Part shown: positions 25,732-33,392 of the stretch, piece after piece | Position numbering within the stretch: position 1 is the stretch's first letter | How the letters are laid out: every line of letters begins with the position of its first letter | Assembly: GCF_026183895.1 (NCBI RefSeq) | Contig: NZ_JAPFQI010000024.1 | Span: 1 to 63,503, forward strand | Length of the DNA stretch: 63,503 bases | Direction of reading: 5' to 3' | DNA from: Sabulicella glaciei | Lineage (GTDB): Bacteria; Pseudomonadota; Alphaproteobacteria; Acetobacterales; Acetobacteraceae | The notes under the pieces: generated by a model | The model's database searches: none | Seen by the model: only the letters and a program-made list of their open reading frames with translations | Told to the model about the DNA's origin: nothing | Position numbers and translations under genes: made by a program

Positions 25732-28683
25732 TTATGCCGCGCGGATCTGGCACAGCGTGACCTTGGTTTCCTGCATGTAGGTCACCGGGTCATAGCCATA
25801 GGTCGTGACGGTGTTCGCGCTCTCGCCGAGCACGATCGGGTCGGCGCCCTGCGGGTATTTCGCGCGCAGATCGTCGCCCTGGTACCAGCCGCCGAAGTGG
25901 AAGGGCATGAAGGCGACGCCCTTGCCGACGCGCTCCGTCACCAGGGCCTTCACCCGGACGCGGGCGTTGTTCTCGGGGCCCATCACCCAGACGAACTGCC
26001 CGTCGCGGATGGAGCGCGCGGCGGCGTCCTCCGGATGGATCTCGACGAACATGTCCTGCTGCAGCTCGGCGAGCCACTTGTTGGAGCGCGTCTCCTCGCC
26101 GCCGCCCTCGTACTCGACGAGGCGGCCGGAGGTGAGGACGATCGGGAAGTCGCGCGACACCGTGTTGGAGCGCGCCTGCACCGACTGCCCCAGATGAGGC
26201 AGGCGGAAGGCCCGGCGGTCCGGCATGGCCGGATACTGCGAAAGCAGGTCGGTGCGCGGCGTGTAGATCGGCTCGCGATGCACCGGCACCGGGTCAGGCA
26301 GGTTCCAGGCGACGGCGCGCGCTTTGCCGTTGCCGCAGGGCGAGCAGCCATGCTCCATCGCCACGCGGATGATGCCGCCCGAAAGATCGGTCATCCAGGA
26401 CACGCGGTCCTCGTTGCCCTCGCCCACGCGGGCGATGGTCGCCTTCTCCTCCGCCGTCAGCTCGTCGAACCAGCCGAGGCGCTTGAGCACTGCGACCGTG
26501 AACTCCGGATACCCGTCCTGGATCTCCGACCCGCGGGAGAAGGAGCCCTCGGCCAGCAGGGTCTGCCCGTTGCGCTCCACGCCGAAGCGGGCGCGGAAGG
26601 CGCCGCCGCCCTCCTTCACGTGCAGGTTGGTGTTGTAGAGGATGTGCGAGCCGGGGTGGCGCATCTCGGGCGTGCCCCAGCACGGCCAGGGCAGGCCGTA
26701 GAAGTCGCCGCGGATGCTTTCTGGCGCGTCGTCCTTCGCGCGCAGCGTCACCAGGTCGAACTTGTCCTGGTTGGCCATGTGGGCCTTCAGCCGCTCGGGG
26801 CTGATGCCGGTGTAGCCCGTGCCCCAGGCGCCGCGGTTGATCTCCTTCAGGATGCTCTCGGCCGTCGGCTCGCCGTTGACGATCTCGTACGGCTTGAAGA
26901 TGTCCTGGGCGAAGCGGATGGTCATGTTCGCCCGCTCCGCCGCGCCGTCGAGCGCCTTGGACAGGTCGAACATCACCCGGTAGTCCGAGCGGCTCTCGAA
27001 GATCGGGTCCACGATCTTGTTGCCCCACTGCACCGAGCGGTTGGAGCAGGTGCGCGAGCCATTGGTCTCGAACTGCGTGCAGATGGGCAGGAGGTAGGTG
27101 TTCTCCCGCCGACTGCCCATCACCGCGAGCGTCGTCGGATGCGGGTCAGCGATGACCAGCAGGTCCAGCGCGTCGAGGCCCTTCACCGCCTCCGGCATGC
27201 GGGTGACGGTGTTGCCGCCATGGCCGAACACGACCATGCCCTTGATGTTGTCGCGCTGCTGCACCTGGTCGCGCGGCAGGAGGATGCCGTCGAAGTAGCG
27301 GGTGGTCGGGATGCCCGGCGTGTTCATCATGGCCGGCGTGTCGAAGCGCGCGCGCATGCTTTCGAAGGACACGTCCCAGACGCGCGACCAGTGGCGCCAT
27401 GCCGCCTCATCGATGCCGTAATAGGCGGGCAGCGACGCGACATCGAGGCCGAAGTCGGACGCGCCCTGCACGTTGCAGTGGCCGCGGAAGATGTTGGCAC
27501 CCGTGCCCGGCGCACCCACGTTGCCCGTGGCCAGCAGCAGGATGCAGTAGGCGCGGACATTGGCCGTGCCGACTGTCTTCTGCGTCGCGCCCATGCACCA
27601 GATCAGCGTCGAGGGCTTCTGGGTGGCGAACATCTGCGCCACGCGCTTCAGCTGCTCAGCGGGAACGCCGGTGACGCGCTCCACCTCGGCCGGGTGCCAC
27701 TTCGCGACCTCGGTGCGCACCTCCTCCATGCCGTAGACGCGCTGGCGGATGAACTCCTTGTCCTCCCAGCCATTCTCCAGGATGTGCCACAGCATGCCCC
27801 AGACGATGGGAATGTCCGTGCCCGGGCGGATGCGGATGTACTCGGTGGAGTGGGCGGCGGTGCGGCTGTAGCGCGGGTCGATGACGATGAAGTTGGCGCG
27901 GTTGATCTCCTTGCCGCTCAGCACGTGCTGCATGGCGATCGGATGCGCTTCCGCGGGATTCCCGCCCATGACGATCATGGTCTTGGAATTGCGGATGTCG
28001 TTGTAGGAATTGGTCTGCGCGCCGTAGCCCCAGGTGTTGGCGACGCCCGCCACCGTGGTGGAATGGCAGATGCGCGCCTGGTGGTCGACGGAGTTCGTGC
28101 CCCAGAAGGCCGCGAACTTGCGGTACAGGTAGGAACCCTCGTTGGAGAACTTGGCGGAGCCCAGCAGGAACACGGAATCCGGGCCGGAGCGGCGGCGGAT
28201 CTCGATCATCTTCTCCGCGACCTCGCGCATCGCGACGTCCCAGGAGATGCGCTGCCACTGGCCGTTCACCAGCTTCATCGGGTATTTCAGGCGCCGGTCG
28301 CCATGCACCAGCTCACGCACCGAGGCGCCCTTGGCGCAATGCGTGCCGCGGTTAATCGGCGATTCCCAGGTCGGCTCCTGGCCCACCCAGACACCGTTCT
28401 GCACCTCGGCCGTCACGGTGCAGCCGACGGAGCAATGGGTGCAGACATTCTTGATGCGCTGCACCGGCGCGCCGTGGTCGATCACCCCGGCGGCGGCGCC
28501 GACGCGGATCGCCTGGGCATCGGCCATGCGCGGAGCGATGCCGGCCAGCGCCGCCACGCCTGCGCCGGCAAGCCCGGCATTCTTCAGGAAGGAGCGGCGG
28601 TCCAGCCCGCCGGAGGACAGGCCCTGATAGGCCGAGGCGAGGCGCTGGCGGGAGGCGCGGCCGTCGGTGCGCTTGATGAGCAT
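25732..28683 (-). CDS. formate dehydrogenase alpha subunit, Tat-exported molybdoenzyme
   Basis: This 983-residue DMSO-reductase-family enzyme oxidises formate to CO2 in the periplasm. A twin-arginine signal (DRRSFLKNAG, R29/R30) precedes the [4Fe-4S] ligands C81, C84, C88 and C116. The metal-ligating residue is C206 in ARICHSTTV, with catalytic His207 next to it, so this is the cysteine form, not selenocysteine. The bis-MGD-binding C-terminal barrel (FPIVLTSGRLVEYEGGGEETRSN) is complete. Its position between the Tat-signal protein, TorD-type chaperone and cofactor genes fits cofactor loading before Tat export. Confidence 0.96.
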   Translation of the reverse strand: MLIKRTDGRASRQRLASAYQGLSSGGLDRRSFLKNAGLAGAGVAALAGIAPRMADAQAIRVGAAAGVIDHGAPVQRIKNVCTHCSVGCTVTAEVQNGVWVGQEPTWESPINRGTHCAKGASVRELVHGDRRLKYPMKLVNGQWQRISWDVAMREVAEKMIEIRRRSGPDSVFLLGSAKFSNEGSYLYRKFAAFWGTNSVDHQARICHSTTVAGVANTWGYGAQTNSYNDIRNSKTMIVMGGNPAEAHPIAMQHVLSGKEINRANFIVIDPRYSRTAAHSTEYIRIRPGTDIPIVWGMLWHILENGWEDKEFIRQRVYGMEEVRTEVAKWHPAEVERVTGVPAEQLKRVAQMFATQKPSTLIWCMGATQKTVGTANVRAYCILLLATGNVGAPGTGANIFRGHCNVQGASDFGLDVASLPAYYGIDEAAWRHWSRVWDVSFESMRARFDTPAMMNTPGIPTTRYFDGILLPRDQVQQRDNIKGMVVFGHGGNTVTRMPEAVKGLDALDLLVIADPHPTTLAVMGSRRENTYLLPICTQFETNGSRTCSNRSVQWGNKIVDPIFESRSDYRVMFDLSKALDGAAERANMTIRFAQDIFKPYEIVNGEPTAESILKEINRGAWGTGYTGISPERLKAHMANQDKFDLVTLRAKDDAPESIRGDFYGLPWPCWGTPEMRHPGSHILYNTNLHVKEGGGAFRARFGVERNGQTLLAEGSFSRGSEIQDGYPEFTVAVLKRLGWFDELTAEEKATIARVGEGNEDRVSWMTDLSGGIIRVAMEHGCSPCGNGKARAVAWNLPDPVPVHREPIYTPRTDLLSQYPAMPDRRAFRLPHLGQSVQARSNTVSRDFPIVLTSGRLVEYEGGGEETRSNKWLAELQQDMFVEIHPEDAAARSIRDGQFVWVMGPENNARVRVKALVTERVGKGVAFMPFHFGGWYQGDDLRAKYPQGADPIVLGESANTVTTYGYDPVTYMQETKVTLCQIRAA

Positions 28684-28695
28684 GGCGGCGTTTCC

Positions 28696-28932
28696 TCAGT
28701 ACTCGTAACGGTTGGTGCGGATGAAGGCCTGCACGCCCGGCGCATTCGGCTGGAATCGCGCGGCGCGGCGGTTCTCCTGGCTTTCCTTGCGGGCGTCGCG
28801 CGCGGGAACGGCATCGGCGCGCGGATTGGCGGCCAGGGCCGGGGCGGTGGAAGCCGCGGCGGCAGCGGTGCCCAGGCCCAGCGTCTTCAGGAAGCCGCGG
28901 CGCCGGCTCGCGTCTTGTTGGTCGTTCGGCAT
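28696..28932 (-). CDS. formate dehydrogenase-region Tat-signal small protein (TIGR02811-like)
   Basis: This is a 78-residue protein consisting mainly of a twin-arginine signal (SRRRGFLKTLGLGTAAAAASTAPALA) and a 40-residue tail ending FIRTNRYEY. Such proteins are known as 'formate dehydrogenase region Tat target' and always sit beside FDH alpha genes; their role is unknown. ATG 28932 is preferred because GGGTGAGG precedes it. An ATG at 28953 would add seven residues and abuts the upstream stop. Confidence 0.85.
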   Translation of the reverse strand: MPNDQQDASRRRGFLKTLGLGTAAAAASTAPALAANPRADAVPARDARKESQENRRAARFQPNAPGVQAFIRTNRYEY

Positions 28933-28953
28933 GGCCTCACCCTTTCCGCTCAT

Positions 28954-29739
28954 TCAGGCCGCCAGCTCCGCCGCGGCCAGTTCCACATCCATCAGGGCAC
29001 GGCCCAGGCCGCCGACGGCACGGTAGAACACCGCGGCCTCGGCCAGCTCCAGGTCGGCGAAGAAGCGCATCGCCCACGGGCGAAGATGGCGGGCGAAGAA
29101 GGCATCCACCTCCTCCGGCGCGCCGCGCAGCAATCCGGCCATCACCTCGCACTCGAAGGCGATGTGGTCCTCCGGCTCCGGCACCGCGGCGGCGCGCGCG
29201 ATGCCGAGCCGGGCGAGGTCGCCGCGCAGCTCGGCCAGGGGCCGCTCGTGCAGGAAGCCGGTCAGGTAGTAGGAGGCGAAGGGCAGCAGCTCGCCGCGCC
29301 CCAGCCCGATGAAAAGGTCGTGATACTCGCGCCCGGCCGAGATCGGGTCGGCGGCCCGCGCCGCTTCCCCTAGCGCGCCAAGCGCGGTGCCCACCGGCGT
29401 GTCGTCCCCCGGCAGGGCGGAAAGCCGCCGCAGCATGGCGGAATCCGGGGCGGCGGCAAGGAGATGGCCCAGCAGAGCGTAGAGATTGGCCCGGCCTTCG
29501 CGCAGCGGATCGGGCGCGGCGACGGGGGAAGCGGCCTCGGGCCACAGGTCGGGGCGAAGGCGCTGGCGGGGAATGCCCGTCGCAGCCTCCACCTCGGGCA
29601 CGCGCTCGGCCGGGATGCCGGACTGCTTCCACAGGAAGACGGTGCGGCGCGCGATTCCGAGCTTCGCCTGGAAGGATTCCATCCCTCCGGCGGCCGTGAT
29701 GGCGGCCTCCAGACCGTCCACAGGCAATTCCCGACCCAT
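28954..29739 (-). CDS. TorD-family chaperone fused to an N-terminal Cro/YdaS-type DNA-binding domain
   Basis: This is a 261-residue two-domain protein. Residues 1-66 (AAITAAGGMESFQAKLGIARRTVFLW ... GIPRQRLRPDLWPE) resemble the YdaS/Cro-type helix-turn-helix, including its typical LRPDLW end. Residues about 78-255 form a TorD/DmsD-type all-helical chaperone (GRANLYALLGHLLAAAPD, EYHDLFIGLGRGELLPFASYYLTGF), which guides molybdoenzymes before Tat export. ATG 29739 is chosen because it begins the folded domain; an ATG at 29769 is also possible. Two tandem inverted repeats lie just upstream, suggesting that the protein binds its own promoter; that is inference. Confidence 0.8.
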   Translation of the reverse strand: MGRELPVDGLEAAITAAGGMESFQAKLGIARRTVFLWKQSGIPAERVPEVEAATGIPRQRLRPDLWPEAASPVAAPDPLREGRANLYALLGHLLAAAPDSAMLRRLSALPGDDTPVGTALGALGEAARAADPISAGREYHDLFIGLGRGELLPFASYYLTGFLHERPLAELRGDLARLGIARAAAVPEPEDHIAFECEVMAGLLRGAPEEVDAFFARHLRPWAMRFFADLELAEAAVFYRAVGGLGRALMDVELAAAELAA

Positions 29740-29749
29740 GCGATAAGTT

Positions 29750-29785
29750 GTGCAGAAGTTTTGCACCATGGTCAAGCAAACCATG
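29750..29785 (-). promoter_or_regulatory. tandem 5-7-5 inverted repeats upstream of the HTH-TorD gene
   Basis: GTGCA-(7)-TGCAC at 29750-29766 and CATGGT-(7)-ACCATG at 29767-29785 form two adjacent dyads with centres 18 bp apart, about 11-46 bp before the start codon. The spacing fits two operator sites for a dimeric helix-turn-helix protein. A TTGACC (minus strand, near 29775-29770) could be part of a -35 element within them. Confidence 0.45.
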
Positions 29786-29815
29786 ACGCAAGGGGGCCCT
29801 TTGACGACCGAATTA

Positions 29816-29884
29816 TTGCGTCGCAACAGGGTTTTATAACGGACTCGTGTCGTCCTGTTTCCCGTTACTTGCAATTGCGAGTAA
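29816..29884. promoter_or_regulatory. two further palindromes in the 162-bp gap before the formate dehydrogenase operon
   Basis: TTGCG-T-CGCAA (29816-29826) is a perfect 11-bp dyad. TTACTTGCAATTGCGAGTAA (29865-29884) is a 20-bp palindrome with a single mismatched pair. They lie between the DUF3306 stop and the HTH-TorD start, in the most AT-rich part of the locus, and are candidate sites for a pathway regulator. Neither is followed by a T-run. Confidence 0.4.
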
Positions 29885-29901
29885 TTCTCAAAAGAGGAGT
29901 T

Positions 29902-30576
29902 CTAGGCCGGCAGGGCGCCCCCGTGCCGCCGGCGCGGCATCGCCTCATCCCCGTCCACCTCCGGCGAGAGGGCAGGCGGCACCTCCGCGACCAGCAAGGG
30001 CGGCTCCGGCTCGGGCGCGGCTTCCTCGACCGGAACGGGGGCATCGGCCTCCGGCTCGGCTTCCTCCGCCGCGGCGACGAGCTCGGGCTTCTCCGCCTCC
30101 GGTTCCGGCTCGCCGATGGCGCGGCGCAGCAGTTCCTTCACCTTTTCCGCCGTCTCGCCGAGCGTGTCGGAGAAGCCAGGGGGCAGGCCGCCCGGCGTGT
30201 TGAAGTCCCAGCCGTAATCGAGCGGCGACAGGTAGTCGCGGATCAGCGGGTCCGCCACCCAGGCCTTGCGCAGCGCCGCGTGGCGCAAGGCCAGCGGCAC
30301 GCCCTTGCGGAGAAAGGCCGTGAAGTCCGAGCCCGCGTGCAGCGCATCCAGCGGCGGCAGGCTCGCGAGGCCGAACTCCTCTTCGGTCTCCGCTTCCGGT
30401 TCCGGCGCGGCGACCGACGCCTCCGGAGCAGCTTCCGCCACGGGTGGAATGAAGGCAGGCGGCAGCTCCACCTCGACGGCCGGCGGGGCGGGCGGTGCCT
30501 CGGTCTCGGGCACCGTTTCCTCGCCGCGCAGCGCGGCGCGCTTGCGCTGCGACCAGCGCCCGAGGAAGCCGCTCAT
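29902..30576 (-). CDS. DUF3306 domain protein
   Basis: This 224-residue protein of unknown function starts with FLGRWSQRKRAAL, the DUF3306 signature. A Pro/Glu/Ala-rich linker follows, then the conserved core GSDFTAFLRKGVPLALRHAALRKAWVADPLIRDYLSPLDYGWDFN. The C-terminal third is strongly acidic and of low complexity. DUF3306 genes are found next to DUF3305 and formate dehydrogenase in many alpha- and betaproteobacteria. The start overlaps the DUF3305 stop (ATGA). Confidence 0.88.
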   Translation of the reverse strand: MSGFLGRWSQRKRAALRGEETVPETEAPPAPPAVEVELPPAFIPPVAEAAPEASVAAPEPEAETEEEFGLASLPPLDALHAGSDFTAFLRKGVPLALRHAALRKAWVADPLIRDYLSPLDYGWDFNTPGGLPPGFSDTLGETAEKVKELLRRAIGEPEPEAEKPELVAAAEEAEPEADAPVPVEEAAPEPEPPLLVAEVPPALSPEVDGDEAMPRRRHGGALPA

Positions 30577-31070
30577 TTCGGCTGCCTCCGGCCCATGGAG
30601 TCCGGATCCTGCCGGTCACGCTTGCGCTTGTGGAACACGCGCTCGACATGGTGCTCGCGCACGAACTCCGCCAGCAGGGATTGGATCCCCGGCGGCATGG
30701 GCAGGGATTCCAGGATGTCGCGCGGGCCCTCGGTGAAGATCTCCGCCTCGCCTGGATCCACGGTGACCGCTTGCAGCATCACCCCCTCGCCATCCGGCTC
30801 CGGGCGCAGCAGCACCCAGATCAACGGCTGCGCGGCCTCCAGATTGTCCTTGTAGTTGGGCGTGTCGGTGCGGTGCAGCGTCACCTCGGCGGCGCCGGCA
30901 AAGAACACCTCTCGCCCAGCCTCCTCGCGCAGCCGCGTCCAGGCGGGGACGGGCGGGGCTTCCTCCAGCACCGCCAGGGGGCGCCAGACGCGCGCCTGCC
31001 AGACCGTCACGCCGGGCCGGCTTTCCGCCAGCACGGCGACGGGCACGGACAAGGTCGGCGGCAGGCTCAT
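30573..31070 (-). CDS. DUF3305 domain protein
   Basis: This is a 165-residue soluble protein. The family core includes VPVAVLAESRPGVTVWQARVWRPLAVL, FFAGAAEVTLHRTDTPNYKDNLEAAQPLIWVLLRP and the C-terminal VREHHVERVFHKRKRDR. It is always linked to DUF3306 and FDH genes, and its function is unknown. The start at 31070 overlaps the DUF6352 stop by 4 bp, so translation is coupled. Confidence 0.88.
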   Translation of the reverse strand: MSLPPTLSVPVAVLAESRPGVTVWQARVWRPLAVLEEAPPVPAWTRLREEAGREVFFAGAAEVTLHRTDTPNYKDNLEAAQPLIWVLLRPEPDGEGVMLQAVTVDPGEAEIFTEGPRDILESLPMPPGIQSLLAEFVREHHVERVFHKRKRDRQDPDSMGRRQPK

Positions 31071-32095
31071 GCCGCGTCCGCCGCCGCGACCAGCGGCAGG
31101 TTGGTGGCGAGGTTCTGCGCCTTCATCCGCACGCGCTGCGCCGCATCCATCGCCAAGGCCAGATAGACCGGCTTCCCTTGGGCGCGCGGCAACACCCGCG
31201 TCGCATCCTCGAATTCCAGCACGCCCAGCCACAGGATGCGCGCGAGCTCCGCCTGGGACACCTTCTTGCCTTCCCACAGCGCGTTGCTGATGCGCGTCGC
31301 CTCGGCATCCAGCCCGACATGCCAAGTCCAGTTGCGGTCCTCGATGACAGGCACGGGGCGGATCGCGACGCGCTCGCCGAGCAGGTGGTGGATGAAGCGC
31401 TCCAGGGCCCGGGCCATGCCGTGCTGGCCGGGCCGCCCCTCAGCGATGTCCAGCGCCAGGTCGTGCGCGTCGGAACGGGCGCGATAGCCAGGGGCGAGCG
31501 CCTCGCTCAGCACCTCCAGCTCCACCTCGCGCGGCGGTGCGCCGGCCTCGGTGAGCAGCCGGCCCAGGGCGCCGAGGTCGCCCCCGGCGTGACGGGTGTC
31601 CACCACCTCCTCATCGGCGAGCAGGGTCGCGCCCACCGTGATGGCGGCGCGCTGGGTGCGGAACAGGCACTCCGCGGCGCGCAGGGTGAAGGCATCGCCT
31701 TCCCCTTCCATCGCCGCGCGGGCGACGAGGTGGGTCAGCATGCCGAGAAACAGGGGCGGCACTCCCGAAACCCCCTCGCGGAACAGGCGCAGCCACGCCG
31801 CCTCCAGCGTCGGCGCGGCGGACACGCGGTTGCGGAAGGACAGGAAGACCTGCCAGTTCTCCACGGCATCCGGGTCGGCGAGGCGCGTGGGGTCCACCGC
31901 GGCGCCCGGCTCCTCCAGGAGCCGCGCATGCAGGGCGCGCTCGGCGTCGCAGGCCTCGGGCGGCGGGAGGAGTTCGGGCCGGGCCAGGAAGGCGCGCCAC
32001 AGATCGGGGGTGGCGAGCAGCCGTCCCTCCTCCGACACGTCGCAAAGATGGTGGCCGGAGGCGACCCAGAAATCGCCGGGCGACAGCAGGCTCAT
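31067..32095 (-). CDS. DUF6352 family protein
   Basis: This 342-residue protein of unknown function opens with DFWVASGHHLCDVSEEGRLLATPDLWRAFLARPEL and has a helical C-terminal half with WTWHVGLDAEATRISNALWEGKKVSQAELARIL. I see no catalytic motif, signal peptide or membrane helix. It is placed in the formate dehydrogenase accessory run between DUF6505 and DUF3305, with 4-bp overlaps on both sides. A role in enzyme maturation is inferred from location. Confidence 0.8.
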   Translation of the reverse strand: MSLLSPGDFWVASGHHLCDVSEEGRLLATPDLWRAFLARPELLPPPEACDAERALHARLLEEPGAAVDPTRLADPDAVENWQVFLSFRNRVSAAPTLEAAWLRLFREGVSGVPPLFLGMLTHLVARAAMEGEGDAFTLRAAECLFRTQRAAITVGATLLADEEVVDTRHAGGDLGALGRLLTEAGAPPREVELEVLSEALAPGYRARSDAHDLALDIAEGRPGQHGMARALERFIHHLLGERVAIRPVPVIEDRNWTWHVGLDAEATRISNALWEGKKVSQAELARILWLGVLEFEDATRVLPRAQGKPVYLALAMDAAQRVRMKAQNLATNLPLVAAADAA

Positions 32096-32643
32096 TGCCG
32101 GTCCTTCAGCAGCGCGGCGAGGTCGGGACGTTCCTCCGCCGCCTCCTCCACCTCGGCGATGGCGAAGACGGGCAAGGCGCCGAAATCGCGATGAGGCACC
32201 TCGCGCCGGTGCAGCGTGCGGAAGGCCTCGCGCTGCTCGCCGTTCTCGTCGTGGGAGCGGTGCAGCGCCAGCACGGTTCCGGCGGGCTGGTCGCGGCACA
32301 GGGATTCCGCGAAGCCCAGCTCCTCCTCCGCCGCGCCAGTCGCCGCCGCCTCGTCCGGCGCGCCATAGGCTTCGCGGATATGCGCTGTCAGGGCGTGCAG
32401 CGCGGCCGCGCGCCCCTCCGGCGGGCAGTCCGCAACCTCCACCAGCGTGGACCAGCCGAAGGATCCGAGACCCAGGAAGCCGGAGCGGAAGGCCTGCTGC
32501 CGCTTGCCGGACAAGGAGGCCGGCGCGTCGTCCCAGAAGGCGAAGCCGCCGGGAACCGCCCATTCCCCCGGCTCGGCGGCGACAGGAAACACCAGCGCGT
32601 CCGACGCGTCGAGGCGCAGCGTGCGAAGCAGCTTGCCGCTCAC
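32092..32643 (-). CDS. DUF6505 family protein
   Basis: This 183-residue soluble protein starts at GTG 32643, overlapping the upstream ligase-like gene (GTGA). Recognisable blocks are LLRTLRLDASDALVFPVAAEPGEWAVPGGFAFWDD and RSGFLGLGSFGWSTLVEV. No cofactor or metal motif is apparent. The gene occurs with the same FDH neighbours elsewhere, but the function is unknown. Confidence 0.75.
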   Translation of the reverse strand: MSGKLLRTLRLDASDALVFPVAAEPGEWAVPGGFAFWDDAPASLSGKRQQAFRSGFLGLGSFGWSTLVEVADCPPEGRAAALHALTAHIREAYGAPDEAAATGAAEEELGFAESLCRDQPAGTVLALHRSHDENGEQREAFRTLHRREVPHRDFGALPVFAIAEVEEAAEERPDLAALLKDRQ

Positions 32644-33314
32644 GGCAGCGCCCTCGTTTCGCGCTGGCCATCCTGCTCGAGGACCAGGGCGCCGGTCGCG
32701 GGGTCGATGCCGCGCTTCGTCCCCTGCCCGTCCTCCAGCCTCGCCAGGTACTTGTCGGAAACGCGGCGCAGGCCCCGCGCCTCCCATTCATCCATGTTCG
32801 CCATCAGGTGGCGGGCGAAAAGTTCGGTGACGATCGCCGGATCCAGCTCGTCGAAGCCTTCCTCGAAAAAGGACGTCTCGCCCGGGCGCTCGCCGGGAAT
32901 GACGCTGGCGGGCCAGCGCAGCCGCAATTCGAAGCCGAGTACCAGCCAGGCGGGGATCTCGCCTTCCGCCGCATCGGGGGGCAGCGCCATGCGCATCTCC
33001 CCCACCACGCCGTCATTCACCGTGAGCGTGCCGGGCCAGCGCCAGCGCACCGGCAATTCGGGCGGGGCGATGGCGCAGACCGCGTCGGCCAGGGCGTTGC
33101 ACCCGGTGAGGAAGGCGATGCGCGCCAGGCCGAGCGGACGATCCGGCTCCAGCACCACCGCCGCCTCCGCCCGCTGGGCCGAGCCGACCCAGCACAGCGT
33201 CCCGGCCCCGCGCGTGGGCGCCAGCGCGATGGCGCGGGCCATCGCATCCCCCGCCTCGCGCAGGCGAAGTGGCGAAAATACGCTGGGCAGCGGCGGAAGC
33301 CCTTCGACCTGCAA
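32640..33314 (-). CDS. biotin/lipoate--protein ligase-like protein (DUF4444 type)
   Basis: This is a 224-residue protein with the fold signature of the biotin/lipoate ligase A/B family. The substrate-facing region is WVGSAQRAEAAVVLEPDRPLGLARIAFLTGCNALADAV, followed by VNDGVVGEMRMALP, where full ligases have the catalytic lysine. That lysine is not visible here, so ligation activity is uncertain. The start is likely TTG 33314; an internal ATG at 33242 would cut the domain. It is the first gene of the accessory run and is divergent from the polyferredoxin gene. Confidence 0.72.
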   Translation of the reverse strand: MQVEGLPPLPSVFSPLRLREAGDAMARAIALAPTRGAGTLCWVGSAQRAEAAVVLEPDRPLGLARIAFLTGCNALADAVCAIAPPELPVRWRWPGTLTVNDGVVGEMRMALPPDAAEGEIPAWLVLGFELRLRWPASVIPGERPGETSFFEEGFDELDPAIVTELFARHLMANMDEWEARGLRRVSDKYLARLEDGQGTKRGIDPATGALVLEQDGQRETRALP

Positions 33315-33392
33315 GCGGAAATCCCCATCTATCCCGAGTGTCGCGGGGGGATATAAGCGCCCGCAAGCCCGCCGGGAAGAAAGACCACCACC

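Noticed and set aside
25732-28683. Selenocysteine formate dehydrogenase
   Set aside because: The metal-ligand position is an ordinary Cys codon (C206 in ARICHSTTV), and there is no in-frame TGA.
24874-29373. 1499-residue plus-strand open frame across the FDH genes
   Set aside because: It is the antisense of FDH alpha, beta and gamma, which have complete motifs; the product is Ala/Arg/His-rich without any domain.
29865-29884. Rho-independent terminator of the DUF3306 gene
   Set aside because: The palindrome is AT-rich with no T-run; it looks like a protein-binding site rather than a terminator.
30832-33314. Long minus-strand frames continuing upstream of DUF6352 and the ligase-like gene
   Set aside because: The extra parts are out-of-frame readings of neighbouring genes; starts with 4-bp overlaps give proteins of normal family length.
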